Below are positions 1 to 12,676 of a DNA stretch of 64,000 nt, one piece after another. Origin of the DNA: Cichorium intybus (lineage: Eukaryota > Streptophyta > Magnoliopsida > Asterales > Asteraceae); contig CM042013.1 in NCBI GenBank assembly GCA_023525715.1, forward strand, positions 77,502,994 through 77,566,993, read 5' to 3'. The position numbers and the translations under genes are program-made. Position 1 is the stretch's first letter. The number at the start of each line of letters is the position of its first letter. The notes beneath the pieces were generated by a model that did not search any database, was not told the origin of the DNA, and worked only from the letters and a program-made list of their open reading frames with translations.

Positions 1-120
1 GCGAGATGCCCATGGGGAAATCCCGGGCCCATGTACCTTTGTATTGGGACACTCTTTGTGAGTCCCTATTAGTGTGCCGGTGATCCACATGCACTCCACT
101 AACGATTCACAATGTGCCAT
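1..120 (-). repeat. Leader-like Copia fragment at the window edge
   Basis: This stretch reads like the untranslated leader of the Copia family seen upstream of gag at 3019-3130 and 20041-20180: it has the phrase CCCTATTAGTGTGCCGGT followed by a cactccactaac motif. Here it lies directly beyond reverse-transcriptase remnants, where more pol would be expected, so a deletion or second copy joins at about position 120. The element continues off the left edge and cannot be resolved further. Confidence 0.45.
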
Positions 121-1740
121 ACAGTATCCTTTCGGATTCCATCCTCTATTGAGATTGCTTCTCCCGGAATCAATTACTTGACTCTGAGTATCGTCTCACT
201 CAACCAGATGTTCTGAAGGTATGTATCTGTCCATGTTGCTTTCTTTTGATGATTCAGTTACTCCAACTGGTTTTTAGACCAGGTGTAAAAACAATCAAAA
301 TTTCACATAGACTGTGTCTCGCCCTAAGGTTCTCTTGTTTGGCAGCAACCGGGCTCACCAATGCTTCCAAGTAGTCAGATTATAAATCCGTACCAACTAT
401 AATGATTTACCACCAATCGGTATGTCACCCTGATCATAACTACTTATGACAGTGATCAATACTACTGGTCAAGAGGAGATTATGTTAGTTGTAGAATAGA
501 AATCTGATTTCTGTTCCAAGCCTAGTGATGACTAAAGGTTCTTTCACTTGGCTAATCCTGAACTCATTCACGACTGTCCCAACTCCCACTGTTTCCTTAG
601 AACATGAGTTCTTTCTAAAAGAGCTCTTCTTTTACAGTTACATTGGGATAGCCAATGAAACGACAATGATGATCATGTTGAGGCTAGTCATGAGCTTCAG
701 ATGAACACTACAAGACCCTGGACTTTCTATGTATGAGTGGGATAATCTCAGCTTTACATTTCAGACAGTGTCTGCAATACCTACTTAGTCTATGATGTGG
801 TCGGAATATGGTTTATATGGACTAACTGGTATAGTATTCAACTTATTAGAAACGAATTGGCAATGTATCTCGTACATCGAGGATCGAACTATTTCGACCA
901 ATGCTCCATTATCTTCCCTAAGACACACTATAACCATTAATGTTCTTGGAAGAGAATGAACTGTGAAACCTTTTTCTCAGTTTATGTTATCACTCAGGTT
1001 CTGTGGAACTTGTACTTCCTTTGAAGTCCTTGAACTGTTCAAGGTTTCAATTCAATTGCTTATCCCGATAAGCAATGTCATATTCGTCATACCGAATGAT
1101 GAATATTGTGAAGTACAAACAATTGTGTTCTATATCAAGATTCGAGCAATACACAGCAACAGGTGTGTTCGTTGCTCTTAATCTCAATGTCATTTACATA
1201 TTTATGTAGACTTATGACTTTGTTAACTTTTCTCAAGCCTTTCAATCTTTAGCTGACTCTAAGTCAACTGATTCCAAAATCCTATCCTCTGGATCTTTGG
1301 GTGATTCATCTCTTGCCACATGTGCTATATAAAGAACTTAATCATCATCTGACTCTAAGTCAGATGATTCCAAAGTCCTGTCCAACTGGACCTTTGGTTG
1401 ATTCATTTCTTGATACATTAAGAACTCAATTCATCAAGTGACTTTAAGTCAAATGATTTCCAAAGTCCTGTCCAACCGGACCTTTGGTTGAATTGATTCT
1501 TATGACATTTGTATTAACAATCATAAATGACACAATTCTTGAATCCAAACATTTTGGATGATCATTCAAGTTATTACTAAACATACATTCAACACATTCA
1601 TATAACATTTCAAGGACAATTTCAGACAACAGGTGTTAAAAGAAAATTGACAATTTTATTAAAACAAAATCCTTGAACAATGTAATAGACAATGTCAAAA
1701 CGCATCTAAAGACTAATAACAATATTTTAATATCTCTCTA
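121..1740 (-). pseudogene. Degenerate Copia pol (reverse transcriptase and integrase remnants)
   Basis: No long reading frame survives. Read on the minus strand, about 130-250 is collinear with the reverse-transcriptase segment encoding KARLVAKGYTQTQGIDYEE at 57220-57290, and about 860-930 is collinear with the integrase segment around GVSERRNRTLLDMVRSMM. The same pieces recur, equally decayed, at 22000-23950 and 28057-29160, which shows a shared family. Many stops and indels mean no enzyme can be made. It belongs to the element whose gag lies at 1848-2690 and whose 5' LTR is 4030-4916. Copia assignment is from order and motif remnants; the lineage within Copia is not resolved. Confidence 0.6.
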
Positions 1741-1847
1741 AACTTCAAAACTGCACGAGCTGGAGATCCAATCCAAATGTGCTCCTATGCGCCAGAGTCC
1801 CGTGCCTTATTGATTCCCTGCATACCAACCAAAATGTGACTATCACA

Positions 1848-2690
1848 TTACGTATCAAGAAATCTTGGAACAGGAGTTTTGAGGTTTTTTAGATATACCT
1901 GAGTTTTCAAAGGATTTGGAGCGTCTTCCAATCTTTCCGTGACTGTATCTGATTTAGTGGATTCCCAGCTTGAGACATGTCCAGTCGATCTCGACCGTTT
2001 CTTGTTACGTCTCTTCATTGGACTTAATCCAGAAGTAGTTGAGCCATTAGAGCTATGCATGTCCAAGAGTGACTCGTATAAAGTCAACAGTGGACGCATT
2101 TCCATGAGGGTCCTTTTCTGGTCTTCCTTTCTATACGTCTGAATGAACAGATCGTACGCACTAGTCAGCGAAGCGAGTAGAATGTTAACACTCTTTTCCT
2201 GACTCATGGAATAACCAAGTTTGTACAATTCGCCTATGTACGCTTCAATCTGAAGAACATGCGAATTGATGCTACTTCCTTCTTTTAGCTTACACTCTGC
2301 AAGTCTTTTGAAGATCCTAGCTCGTTCCTCTTCAACTGGCTTTTGGAACCTTTCCTCAACCAGTTGCGTTAACTCATATGGCCCCAAGGATTCAAAATCC
2401 TTACGGAACTCGGGGTCAATGGTTAATAGCACGATGTCACGAATCTCTTCGGATTCATCAACTAAGAGGTTATGCTTATCATAAGAACCTTTTATGATGA
2501 CTTATTCTGGTGGGACTGGGATCGGATACTCGGTGAGATGTAGCTTGCCAGCAATGCTGAGAACCAGTCTCCAATTACGAAGCCATTCTTTACAGTTGAG
2601 GCCAGTCAGCCTTTCCAGATTTGGCAGGTGCATTCTGATGCTTTCAAAAATGGGTGAAGGAGGAGAAGGAGGAGAATTGACACTTGACAT
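1848..2690 (-). pseudogene. Copia gag (UBN2-type), one in-frame stop
   Basis: Retrotransposon capsid-type gag. The frame runs from ATG at 2690 and begins MSSVNSPPSPPSP; a tryptophan-rich LTGLNCKEWLRNWRLVLS segment follows, typical of the N-terminal Copia gag region. A TAA at 2502-2504 interrupts it, after which the same frame continues through LLTIDPEFRKDFESLGPYEL and YDLFIQTYRKEDQKRTLMEM, the conserved UBN2 core, ending in a short basic tail near 1848. The downstream CCHC zinc knuckle and protease are not recognisable. Related gags at 19019-19721 and 29185-31016 share these motifs. The stop makes it a pseudogene unless read through. Confidence 0.85.
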
Positions 2691-4016
2691 CTATAAAAAA
2701 ACATAATTTATTAGTTTAATTTATCCTTTTAAATAATTTACCCAATATGTTATTTAATAAGGCTAGGATCCAAAATACCCCAACTATGGTGTGAAGAGGG
2801 ATGCCGTAATCACAACATAATGGTCATTAAGGTAGATAATTCACTTATCAATTTCATCATATGAAATTCCTAGGTCTGTTGAGATTCATTGAACTATTCA
2901 ATGGGATGTTTAATCTCGGATGTGTCCCACTTTTTGTGACTGGGATGCCGAGGATCACAAACTGGATGTGAATAACCATGCAAATTAGCTTGGTACTCTC
3001 GGGGTCAATTACCATCTCTAATTGATGTGCCGGTAAACCACACACGCTCCATCAACAATGATAACACCCGAGAAACCCATTGCAACTCTTTATGAACCCC
3101 TATTGGTGTGTCGGTAAACCACACACGCTCCACCACTGTTTCATAAAGTGCAATGTGTAACTTCATTGATTAGCACCAATTCATATTTTTCCTAAAGTAA
3201 CTAGATTTGGGGTTTTATTAAGTTGTTCTAGTACTTTGAATAATATCATTATACTTTTAATGAGATTAGGCGGTCCTATCAAACCCGTTCTGCTAACGAC
3301 CCTCCACTGATCAGGCGAGCGGTGGATGAGAGTGGACACCCATTAGACTGCCATTTTATAGGCAGTCTCCTTATACCCACTTTATAGATCAGCTTCGTGA
3401 ATGAGGCCTACTATTGATTTGACTAACCATTAAATCTTATACATATAATAATAACTTCCTAATTATAATATATATAAGATGTAATTTTTTTAAACCTTTA
3501 AAAATTGTTTCTGGTTTATCTTTTAATTTATTGTGGATTTAAACTATTAAATTTAAAATTAAATTAAACCTTCAATTTATCTTTTAATTAAACAATTAAT
3601 TAAATTTAGATATTTTAGACTTTTAAAATATTCCTGGATTTATCTTTTAATTTTTCGAAAATTTAAACCTTTAAATTAAATTAAATTAAATCCTTTTAAT
3701 TATCTTTTAATTAAATTAATTAATTTTAGATAGGTATCACAAAATAATCAAATTAATTTAAACCTATCCTTATCCCTCTAGTTTTTTATTTTAAGGATAA
3801 AGGGTTTAAGGTTTATTCATTTAAATAAACAAAGTTACCAAAAATAGAATACCTTCTAAAACCCTAGCATTTTTTTCGAAAAACATAAGGGGGAGGGGCT
3901 AGGGTTTCGAAAAACCCTAACCCTAAAATTAATCGGCCTCAATTAGGGTTTAGAAACAATAAACCCTAAATATTAGGAAAAACTATTATAGCAATTCAAT
4001 AAGAAAACAGACAAAA
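2691..4016 (-). other. Copia untranslated leader with paired conserved motif
   Basis: AT-rich, non-coding region between PBS and gag. It carries two copies of a conserved phrase, GGTAAACCACACACGCTCCA, at about 3031-3050 and 3112-3131, separated by 81 bases; the same pair is kept in the leaders at 20041-20180 and, inverted with the element, at 61120-61240. A second conserved block at 3270-3370 (gatcaggcgagcggtggatgagagtggacaccc) recurs at 20335-20375 and 60910-60950. Conservation in a leader suggests an RNA structure for packaging or translation, which is inference. Confidence 0.6.
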
Positions 4017-4028
4017 GCTCTGATACCA
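4017..4028 (-). other. Primer-binding site (initiator tRNA-Met type)
   Basis: Minus strand reads TGGTATCAGAGC, the usual plant LTR-retrotransposon PBS complementary to the 3' end of initiator methionine tRNA. It lies one base inside the LTR that starts at 4030, fixing the orientation of this element as minus strand. Confidence 0.85.
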
Positions 4029-4029
4029 C

Positions 4030-4916
<887 letters not shown>

Positions 4917-7266
4917 CAATCACCACCCCACGATACACTCTCTTCTCCTCCTCGCTTCCAAGAACCACCTATTTCCGAAACCCCTCTAACTTCAGCTCCA
5001 ATTACTTCCACCACCGAAACTCCCACTTGAGATGCCCCTCTTACTTCAACTCGAATAACCTCCACCATATCTACCTTCACAACAAACACATTCGTACCAT
5101 TAACATCAAAACTACTTACATTTGAACCCATCAGCACCTCTCAAACACCACTCATGTCTGATCATGTGTCAACTATTCCACTCACGTCTGAACCCATGAC
5201 CACTTCCTTACCAACTTCGGATCCAATTGTGTAACCTCTAGTTTTGGGATCGACACCTCCCTACTAGAATTTGATCCAGATGAAGGTTTTGGTGCTCCAC
5301 TCTACTCTTCTCTTCAACGGCCACTTTCCTTAGAAGATGTTGTTGTTGTCTTCCACGTGATCTGATTCAAATGGATGATGTGGAAGATGATCAATTAAAC
5401 AAAAATGATTTTTTACTGATCAAATAGTATAGGACGCTCAACAACAAACTAAACATCCTGTTACAATGCCAAACAAGTTTTGATCCAGACAGTAACATTG
5501 ACATCACTACACTCAAGGAAATCATCGAACACATTGATCAGGATCAAGGTAGCACGGGGGAGCAAGTGAAACACCTACTTGGTGCTTTAGAGAAAAGAAT
5601 TCTCGACAATCAGATCCGAATTCAATCCATTTATGAGTCTCAGTTAAACTCGGTTGTCACCAACATTGAAGCAAAATGCCAAAAAATTTAGGAGGACACC
5701 TCTAAAAAGCTAAATGAAGTTGTTGTGAATTTTGAGTCTTCCTATGCTGAGCTTAAAAAGTCCTAGGATGATCTTCGGACGGAGTCTCGCTCCTTTAATA
5801 CGCTGTACAACTCACAATTTTTAAGGAGCTGCAGGCATCCCAAGCGAGAGTACCCAAACTAATGAGGGAATCCCCCTTGCAGAATTTTGCCACTCAAGTG
5901 CAAGAAAATAATGTCACCATGATTGCCAATGCAATTGTGGATCTAAAGGTTGCACCTTAACCTATTCTACTCTGACTGGCCCTCCTCTCCATCCTTCGCA
6001 TGGGGGAGAAGGATCAAGCTCGCGGTCCCGCGCATTTTCAACAACAATGACAAGTGCTTCATCAACATCTACTTCATCAACAACAACTTCAACTACAACA
6101 AGAAATTTTGCAACATTATCATCAATACCTCCAATTCCAACCTTCGGACCAACACGACCACCGGTTCCGAATCCTAACGTCTGAAGGGGGTTAACCATCG
6201 GATCAGGACATGCAAGTTCAACTCCTACATACTCAACAATTAGTTCCTCTACTGCAGCACTCAGTACTGGTGATTTAGGGTATGGGCCTGCGGGTTCCCA
6301 GGACCGAGGAAAGGCTTAAGTGGTCCTACTCAGCAAAGAAGAAAGAATGCACTATGTGAGACTGAGCAATAAAAGTTGAGACAAATAAACTCCATAGCCT
6401 TAGTCCAATTAACAAGACTTGGAATGCTGAAGAAGTTGAAACCATGGGATTCGTCAATTTTGATGTGTTCAACCAAGTCCCTCTCGAAAGCTACTCAACC
6501 TCCAACACCCTTGATGAACAACTGGCTATACCCCACAATCCGAAGACTTTTGCCAACTTCCAGTTTATTTGAAAGCTTCAGCCAGGGAGCATGGAATCAT
6601 TCAAACAATGAAAAATTAGATTTTGTGCTAACCTCACTCAGGAGCCCCTGGCAGTTTGGAGTCCAAAGAAAATAGTGGAAATAATCTCCATGAACATGGG
6701 AGAATTATTTTAAAACAAATTTCAAAACATTCATTATTTTTTCTTGCGTAGTTCTAATAGAGAAGAATCAAGATTCACCATCGCGGACTTTCCAATCATG
6801 AATTCGAATCTCTCCCCTTCCGAAACTATCTTTACTTAAGCAAAGAAACACATTCGTGGGTTCTTAACGTACTACATGAAACGCATTCATGGGTTATTAA
6901 CGTACTACATGAAACGTCTGGGTGAGTATGACATGGAAACTGCTACCATGTTTGGGAAAACGCTTCCTACCCCTGATTACACACTTGATGATATAAATTC
7001 CTACGAAGATGGTGAGGTTGTAGATGTTCCATTGGGTGTTGTGTATCGAGGGAAATTGCCTGGTGGTCGCGTATCATGTAAAAAGTTCTTCGATATGGAC
7101 TTCAAAGGACCTGTTAAGATTCTTTGTCGCTCGCACATTTGCATGTCCAAAGAACACTTCGGTTCAGAGAAAAAGATAAAAGAGCATTTCGATTGGTGGA
7201 TTGCATTGCGAAACTGCATGTTGGAGGCTCACCACTACCTCTAACTTCGGACTCTTCACTTCACAC
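4917..7266 (+). pseudogene. Env-like region of a SIRE-like Copia relic
   Basis: Plus-strand remnant of the extra coding region that SIRE/Maximus Copia elements carry between pol and the 3' LTR. The first part (about 4917-5350) is Pro/Ser/Thr-rich when translated. The middle (5380-5960) resembles a long Lys/Glu/Gln-rich coiled coil broken by stops, for example at 5690 and 5765. The last part keeps an open stretch (6876-7244) with the motifs GLLTYYMKRLGEYDMETATM and HFDWWIALRNCMLEAHHYL. The order matches the minus-strand copy at 37559-39745. It ends just before a polypurine tract and LTR. The 5' side is cut by the Copia LTR at 4916. The role of such env-like proteins is unproven. Confidence 0.55.
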
Positions 7267-7278
7267 AAAGGGGGAGAC
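7267..7278 (+). other. Polypurine tract
   Basis: AAAGGGGGAGAC lies immediately before TGTTGAGATT. This is the normal PPT-3' LTR junction and sets plus-strand orientation for the SIRE-like relic. Confidence 0.8.
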
Positions 7279-7733
7279 TGTTGAGATTTATTTTGTTGTG
7301 ATGAAGTGTTGAGATGAGATTCGAAGTCCACCATCCGAAGGACAAGCTGCCTGATCAGCCGAAGGTCTTTAGAAGACTGGTCTGAAGGCCTACATTAATC
7401 CTTACTTTAAACTTTTGTCTTGTAGTAGAGCACGTTGAGTTGTCAGAGCATATCTGATTCCATGGCCTCTCATTCGTTAGTACTTATTAAGTGATAGTGG
7501 TGTATGTGTCGTTTCTATAGTCATTATTAATGTACTTTTTGTCTCCTTGATCATGTATAAATATCGAGGATGACAAGGTGGGCCCGCGTGCAAGTTTTTA
7601 CAACAGCCACATTGTAAAACTCTTATACTCTAAATCAAAGAATTTGACACCTTGTTCACTCAATTCCATCTTAATCATTATTTGTTTATTCAATTCTTAA
7701 ACTGTTTGTTTGTTTTATTATCTTGTATTGAAT
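7279..7733 (+). repeat. 3' LTR of SIRE-like relic (right end approximate)
   Basis: Begins TGTTGAGATTTATTTTG right after the polypurine tract. A TATA-like tgtataaatatcg lies at about 7553-7565. I could not find a convincing CA terminus or target duplication, so the right end is approximate; it runs into the 3' flank of the peptide gene at 7734, whose 3' untranslated region may overlap it. Confidence 0.55.
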
Positions 7734-8136
7734 TCAAGACTCAAGACAATGCTTCAAACAAACAATAGGATCTGCCCAACAAAGTTTTATTTTAATACAA
7801 CAGTAACATGTTATGCTTCCTGGGTGTGTTCTGCATTTATGTTGAAAGCACATGTTGTTAAGGCTGATCTTTTTACTTCCAATACTTGAGCTCGATGCCA
7901 CCTTTCTTCCAAGGTGGTTTGATGTGCCTAAATCACAACAATAAGAAACAAAATTAGTAATATGACTTACTCTACATGTGTCTATGTGTCTCATATCAGT
8001 GTCTCATTATGTGTCTTATAAGGGGTGAGTGTATATATGTGTGCATGTGTTTAGGGTACATACAATGACAATTGGAGACCAGAGCAGCCATGAGAATGAG
8101 AAAGAGAACTAGAGACTTGCAACTAACCATTACCAT
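7734..8136 (-). CDS. Small secreted cysteine-rich peptide, ESF1-like (2 exons)
   Basis: Predicted 88-residue precursor, apparently intact. Exon 1 is 8136-8064 (start MVMVSCKSLVLFLILMAALV, a clear signal peptide ending near residue 25). The GT-AG intron is 8063-7928 (136 bases, phase 1) and exon 2 is 7927-7734. The phase joins correctly and no stop intervenes. The mature part has eight cysteines spaced C-x4-C-x8-C-x-C-C-x5-C-x6-C-x3-C, with the cores SKKISLNN and CYCC and a CW pair. This pattern resembles the EMBRYO SURROUNDING FACTOR 1-like family, secreted peptides that in Brassicaceae act from endosperm on suspensor development. A second in-frame ATG lies at 8130. A TATA box is at 8191-8198. 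It could instead be another cysteine-rich peptide class. It is the only gene here that looks intact. Confidence 0.7.
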
Positions 8137-8190
8137 TTAAGTAATAGAGAATGTTCTTACCTACACATATCAAAGTTGAAAAATGAAGCG

Positions 8191-8198
8191 TATTTATA
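8191..8198 (-). promoter_or_regulatory. TATA box of the cysteine-rich peptide gene
   Basis: Minus strand reads gttataaatacgc, with TATAAATA at 8198-8191, about 55 bases upstream of the first ATG. The short distance leaves a leader of roughly 25-30 bases. Confidence 0.5.
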
Positions 8199-8199
8199 A

Positions 8200-8976
8200 C
8201 GAGCTACTATGAAATTTGGTAATATGGCTATTATCACTTTTGTTGTACATATTAATGACTAAATATTATAAGATTTTATAGCAATCTGATTTGGTGCATT
8301 GAAATATGCAAGTAAATGATTCGTTTTTGTATAAATGTAATAAGAAAAGGACAATATCTAATTTATATAAAAATAAATTATCGTAATATACTATGAAAAC
8401 ATAAATCTATCATATAATAAATACTTTACAATTTTTGGGCTTTAAATGATTTTAATGAAATTATTATTTTTATGGTATATAAATGAATTGTTTTACATGC
8501 AAAATTCAATACAATAAATTAGATTGCTAGAACATGACAATATCTAATTTATATATAAATAGATTACCGTAATATACTATGAAAGCATAAATATAACAAT
8601 CATCTATATCTATATATCTATATATTTATGATAAAAGAAGCAAATTCAATTGCATGCTATTACTTAGAAACCCCCATGATTAAGAAATTGGTTAATTAAT
8701 ATTATAAAATGCAAAAGAAAAATCCGTTTTACATATACATAAAATCATAATTTTTAATATTAGTTAACAATAATAATTAACATAATAAGTGATTTTGCAA
8801 TAAATATATTAAGTGGTATCAAAACTTTCTACATGGATGATCGTCTTATGTTTTCTAATAATGATAAATGATTTTAAAACTTAATGATAATAACTAATAG
8901 TAAAATAAAGTTATAAATTACACAATGTTGCATAAAAAACAACTTTGGTTTTTAAGTTAATTTTAAATTATATTAC
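8200..8976. other. AT-rich intergenic DNA with a 65-bp direct repeat
   Basis: No gene seen. A segment beginning gacaatatctaatttatat occurs at about 8350-8413 and again at about 8535-8598, differing at a few positions, with 185-base spacing. This is probably the upstream region of the peptide gene. Confidence 0.6.
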
Positions 8977-9628
8977 TGTAACGCCCCAAAATCTGACATC
9001 AAGTATGCACACATTTTAAAAAATCAGTACAAATTTGGTTTTTAAAACATAATACTCGATGCCTTGGATGCGACAAGAGAATATCTTCAAAATCGTCACA
9101 CGATCAAGCCCCGCGTTAATACATCTGATTCCTGCAAAACACCACAAATAACACCGTAAGCAAGACCTTAGTGAATAACTCTACTACAACGAAGTATCAT
9201 CCACAACGAAATTTATGAAATCTAACCAAACGTTAAGATCTCACCATTTGTTTATCACCTGAACACTAACACCAACAATATACATCATAACACCAAAGTC
9301 ACCATTAGCATAACACACCATATATAAGACTAACACCATATTGTAACATCCACCGAGGGATCTTCGGCTTTTCACCAACCCAAAAATCTATCGCCAACTT
9401 CGGTTACACTAATTTATTACCAGTCTTTGGTTACATAGTATAGTTGCAATATAATCGTTATGCAACCATTTGAACATCATATAAAAGACACTACCTAATA
9501 TAATCACCTACGATTACACCACTCGTATTTAGAAACAACTCGTCGTAGAGTTTCACATATATTAGCACATAATGTCATGCATACTATTATTCACCAAGGT
9601 ATTCTACCTAACACCATCACACTATATC

Positions 9629-9631
<3 letters not shown>

Positions 9632-9720
<89 letters not shown>
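9632..9720. repeat. (TA)n microsatellite, ~89 bp
   Basis: Pure TA repeat within the old LTR fragment, followed by a short CA run (cacacaaac). Confidence 0.95.
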
Positions 9721-9726
<6 letters not shown>

Positions 9727-9943
9727 AACATAACATATAACAAACACCAATCACTTCCTAAAGTTACATACATGTAGTCCAAGTTCCAAAAGTAAGCTAT
9801 ACTTGATGTTTATAAGCTTCCTTATTCCTTATTGTCTATAGGGAAACAATGTTTAAACCTTCCTTAGATATAATATATCATCAATACAAATTGTAGAACA
9901 AAATTCATGAAGTTATGCCCTCCAAGCAACTTAATGCCACTAA

Positions 9944-9948
9944 CATGT
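9944..9948. repeat. Target-site duplication CATGT (left)
   Basis: CATGT lies directly before the left LTR and is repeated at 17662-17666 directly after the right LTR. This is the 5-bp duplication expected of an LTR-retrotransposon insertion. Confidence 0.9.
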
Positions 9949-11827
9949 TGTGACATCCCGGAAATTTATACCTAAAACTATAAACAGTTAATTCACCGCA
10001 AACCTCTTTATAACCAAACCTTTTGAGCTTCAATGCATACTTTGGAAAATATAGTGTCATTGCGATTAAAATAAGATACGAGATGAAATCTTACTTCCTA
10101 TAATGGAATATCTCAAGCACAAACTGAAACCCTAGTTAATACGTCTGAAAAACTGAAAATAAGTATTAACCATTTGTGAAACAAAACAAGCAATCTAACC
10201 TCAGAGTACATGTTTCCCTGATTCCGGAAATATAAATAACATTCAAAACGGAGCTCATATGCAAAAGTTACGACTGTTATAAGAAAACAAGCCAAAACAA
10301 ACCAGTGTAACACTGATTTTCTTTAACTACATAAATCGTTTCGATCCGTTGAGGCACTTGTGCACCTCATATGGAAATTCCGAGAACATTATTGGACTCA
10401 GACTATGGTCTATTATTGGATTCCATACTCGAAATATTTTTAGTAAAAATATTTATAAAAGTCAACTAATCGGATACTGCGGATAAATGAACGCAATATT
10501 TAAACGTGATTTCCCGATGTTCTGTAACTCGAAAAAATTATCTGTTTAGGTTTCTAGAATCAGTGCACTCGGCTCAACAATTCTCCGGTCAAAAAAATAA
10601 TACTAATTATAAAATCGGAAAGCATAGCGTAATGATTATGTAAGCGCTTACCTCGTGAATAGTGACGTGAATAGTGATTTTCAACCCTATAAATAAGATG
10701 CATCTTCTTCATTTATTTTCACCAATTCACCAAGCATCTAGCTTTCTTCCTCTCTCCCTTTGCCCCTTTGCCGCTTAAGTCTTCGTTGGTGTTATTTCGC
10801 GGTGTTTCTCGAACACGATTATTCTCGAATCTAAGCTGAATTCACGCTTCAAAAGTGAGTGTTACGGCCCCTTTGTCTATCTTTTTATATATTATGGGGG
10901 AGAATACATGTGCAATATAAACATTTACCAATTTCATATCAAGTTTTATAAATGTTATTATAGCTTTATAAAATGTTTTCAATAAGCGAGTATTGTACTC
11001 TTTTATGTATATACTTATCAACATACTCGATTAGACTTGTCTATCCTACATTTATCAATGGCTTAGATAGTGAGACACTATTCATAACAAAGTAGAAATA
11101 CTTAGACCCCACACTACTATAACCGTTAATCAAGCAGAGCGAGATACATATGTATAGATCTATACGGGTTGACACCCCCACCTATGGTTGTTAGCTACAA
11201 CTTCGACTTGCAAATCGATGTAGGTGATACTTATCTTTTTCATTACTACGACGTCTATGAAGCGTTGTAGGGGATACATTTCAGTCGAATAGCTCGGTTA
11301 TATGACTCAACTATAAGCATTGATGGTTTTCTCATAAACGTACATATCATTTATAAGTATGGTATTACTTATTGTTTTCAAAAACTCTATACAATTCATT
11401 TATAAGTATGGTATTACTTACGATTTTCAGCAACTCTTTACAAACTCATTTACAAGTATGATTATACTTACAAAAGGAATACTTTTAGTTATTTTAAAAG
11501 TATCAGTGCTGTGTTTAGCAGAAAACCTGTAACTGTCACCAACCTTGTGTTGATCCTCAAAACTACATGTATTCTCAAGAAATCAATGAGACTTTCAGAA
11601 GATGGAAATCTTCACGGATTTCAGGCAACCTAGTTTTGTTATATCTGTTAAGGCATTTCATGTACTCTACTATTATTATTTGTAAGAACCATGTATTTAA
11701 ACTTCAAGATGAAATACAACTATCCTTTGGTTTATTGTTGTACTTGTACTGTATATTCAATTGCCTGTGATCCAAGAACTTAGTCGCACAGCCCGAATGT
11801 TCCGCCGCCTCGGTCGGGGGTGTGACA
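9949..11827 (+). repeat. 5' LTR of the RKD-carrying element (1,879 bp)
   Basis: TGTGACATCCCGG...GTGTGACA. A TATA-like cctataaataag lies at 10688-10699. The short reading frames inside it recur at the same offsets in the 3' LTR and are not genes. Confidence 0.9.
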
Positions 11828-11830
11828 GAA

Positions 11831-11842
11831 TGGTATCAGAGC
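11831..11842 (+). other. Primer-binding site
   Basis: TGGTATCAGAGC three bases after the 5' LTR end (gaa spacer), complementary to initiator methionine tRNA. Confidence 0.85.
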
Positions 11843-12676
11843 TAAATTGGCTATAGAGAACTCGTATCCTCGAAAGAGGAATACAACTATAGCAACAGGC
11901 TTCTAATAAAAGTATTATTATTAATTACACTACTTCTCGACTACTTACGGGTGAGGTGTCTAGTTTGAACTATCGCTTGGGTTTTGGATTCAGAACAGCT
12001 TTAATGCCAAAATGATCCTGCCAAAATGAGGTGTCTAGTTTGAACTACTTCTCATCTGGCCGATCCTTATTTGATAGTCTTGAGGTACAAAACAAAAACT
12101 AATAATACTGCAACCCCCACCAATAATATATATAGGAGTTATATATATACTCTGACCCACGATGAGAACACTATATACAACTATAAATACAATGAGACTA
12201 AAACTTTCTAAAACATTTCGTACAAAGTATACTTTTAACATACAATGATAATATTATAAAGTATAAGTACATACATAGTAGAACAGTGTCATAATCAGAA
12301 CAATACAAAAGTAATAAGATGAGTTGAATACTACGAGTAGGCCTAGGTAATTATGTAATCATACCTAGGATAGATAGAGCCTGATCAACTATATTGGTCC
12401 AATGTGTGACTAACATGTACTTAGGAATAATCGTAGTGAACAACAAGTCTAAAAACTTACCAAGATTCATATACAAAGAAACTCTAAAATAGAATATGAA
12501 GCTAAAATACTATAGGAATATTTTATAATACTATAGAACCATACATTTAGACACTTTATCTGCCCCTATCCTTGCACAGTCAACCTGATATTTTGATAAT
12601 ACCTGACCAATAACTATTATCGAAAACCTACCATCATTCCTACCAACAGTTCCATTAAACTAATATTGGTATCAAT
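11843..12676. other. Element leader passing into captured 3' flank
   Basis: Non-coding. The first ~150 bases look like retroelement leader, and the phrase gaggtgtctagtttgaact occurs twice (about 11951 and 12027). The rest, up to the stop codon of the antisense gene, is AT-rich and probably the gene's 3' flank. The exact junction is not visible. Confidence 0.4.

Larger units (their letters stand above)
8977..9948 (-). repeat. Old gypsy-type LTR, left part
   Basis: Begins TGTAACGCCCCAAAATC on the plus strand, which is the inverted end of an LTR related to that at 49600 (TGTAACACCC). It is interrupted at 9948 by the complete element 9949-17661; the right part resumes at 17667. No PBS is seen left of 8977, so it may be a solo LTR. 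It contains a (TA)n tract at 9632-9720. Confidence 0.5.

Noticed and set aside
9577..9782. Reading frames of repeated Tyr-Ile across (TA)n tracts (also at 21278-21588, 32632-32905, 50311-50499, 51565-51747)
   Set aside because: They are translations of dinucleotide repeats, open in several frames on both strands.
10113..11770. Small frames of 66, 60 and 67 codons repeated at 15936-17603
   Set aside because: They recur at equal offsets because both lie in the LTR pair of one element; no homology or coding pattern is seen.
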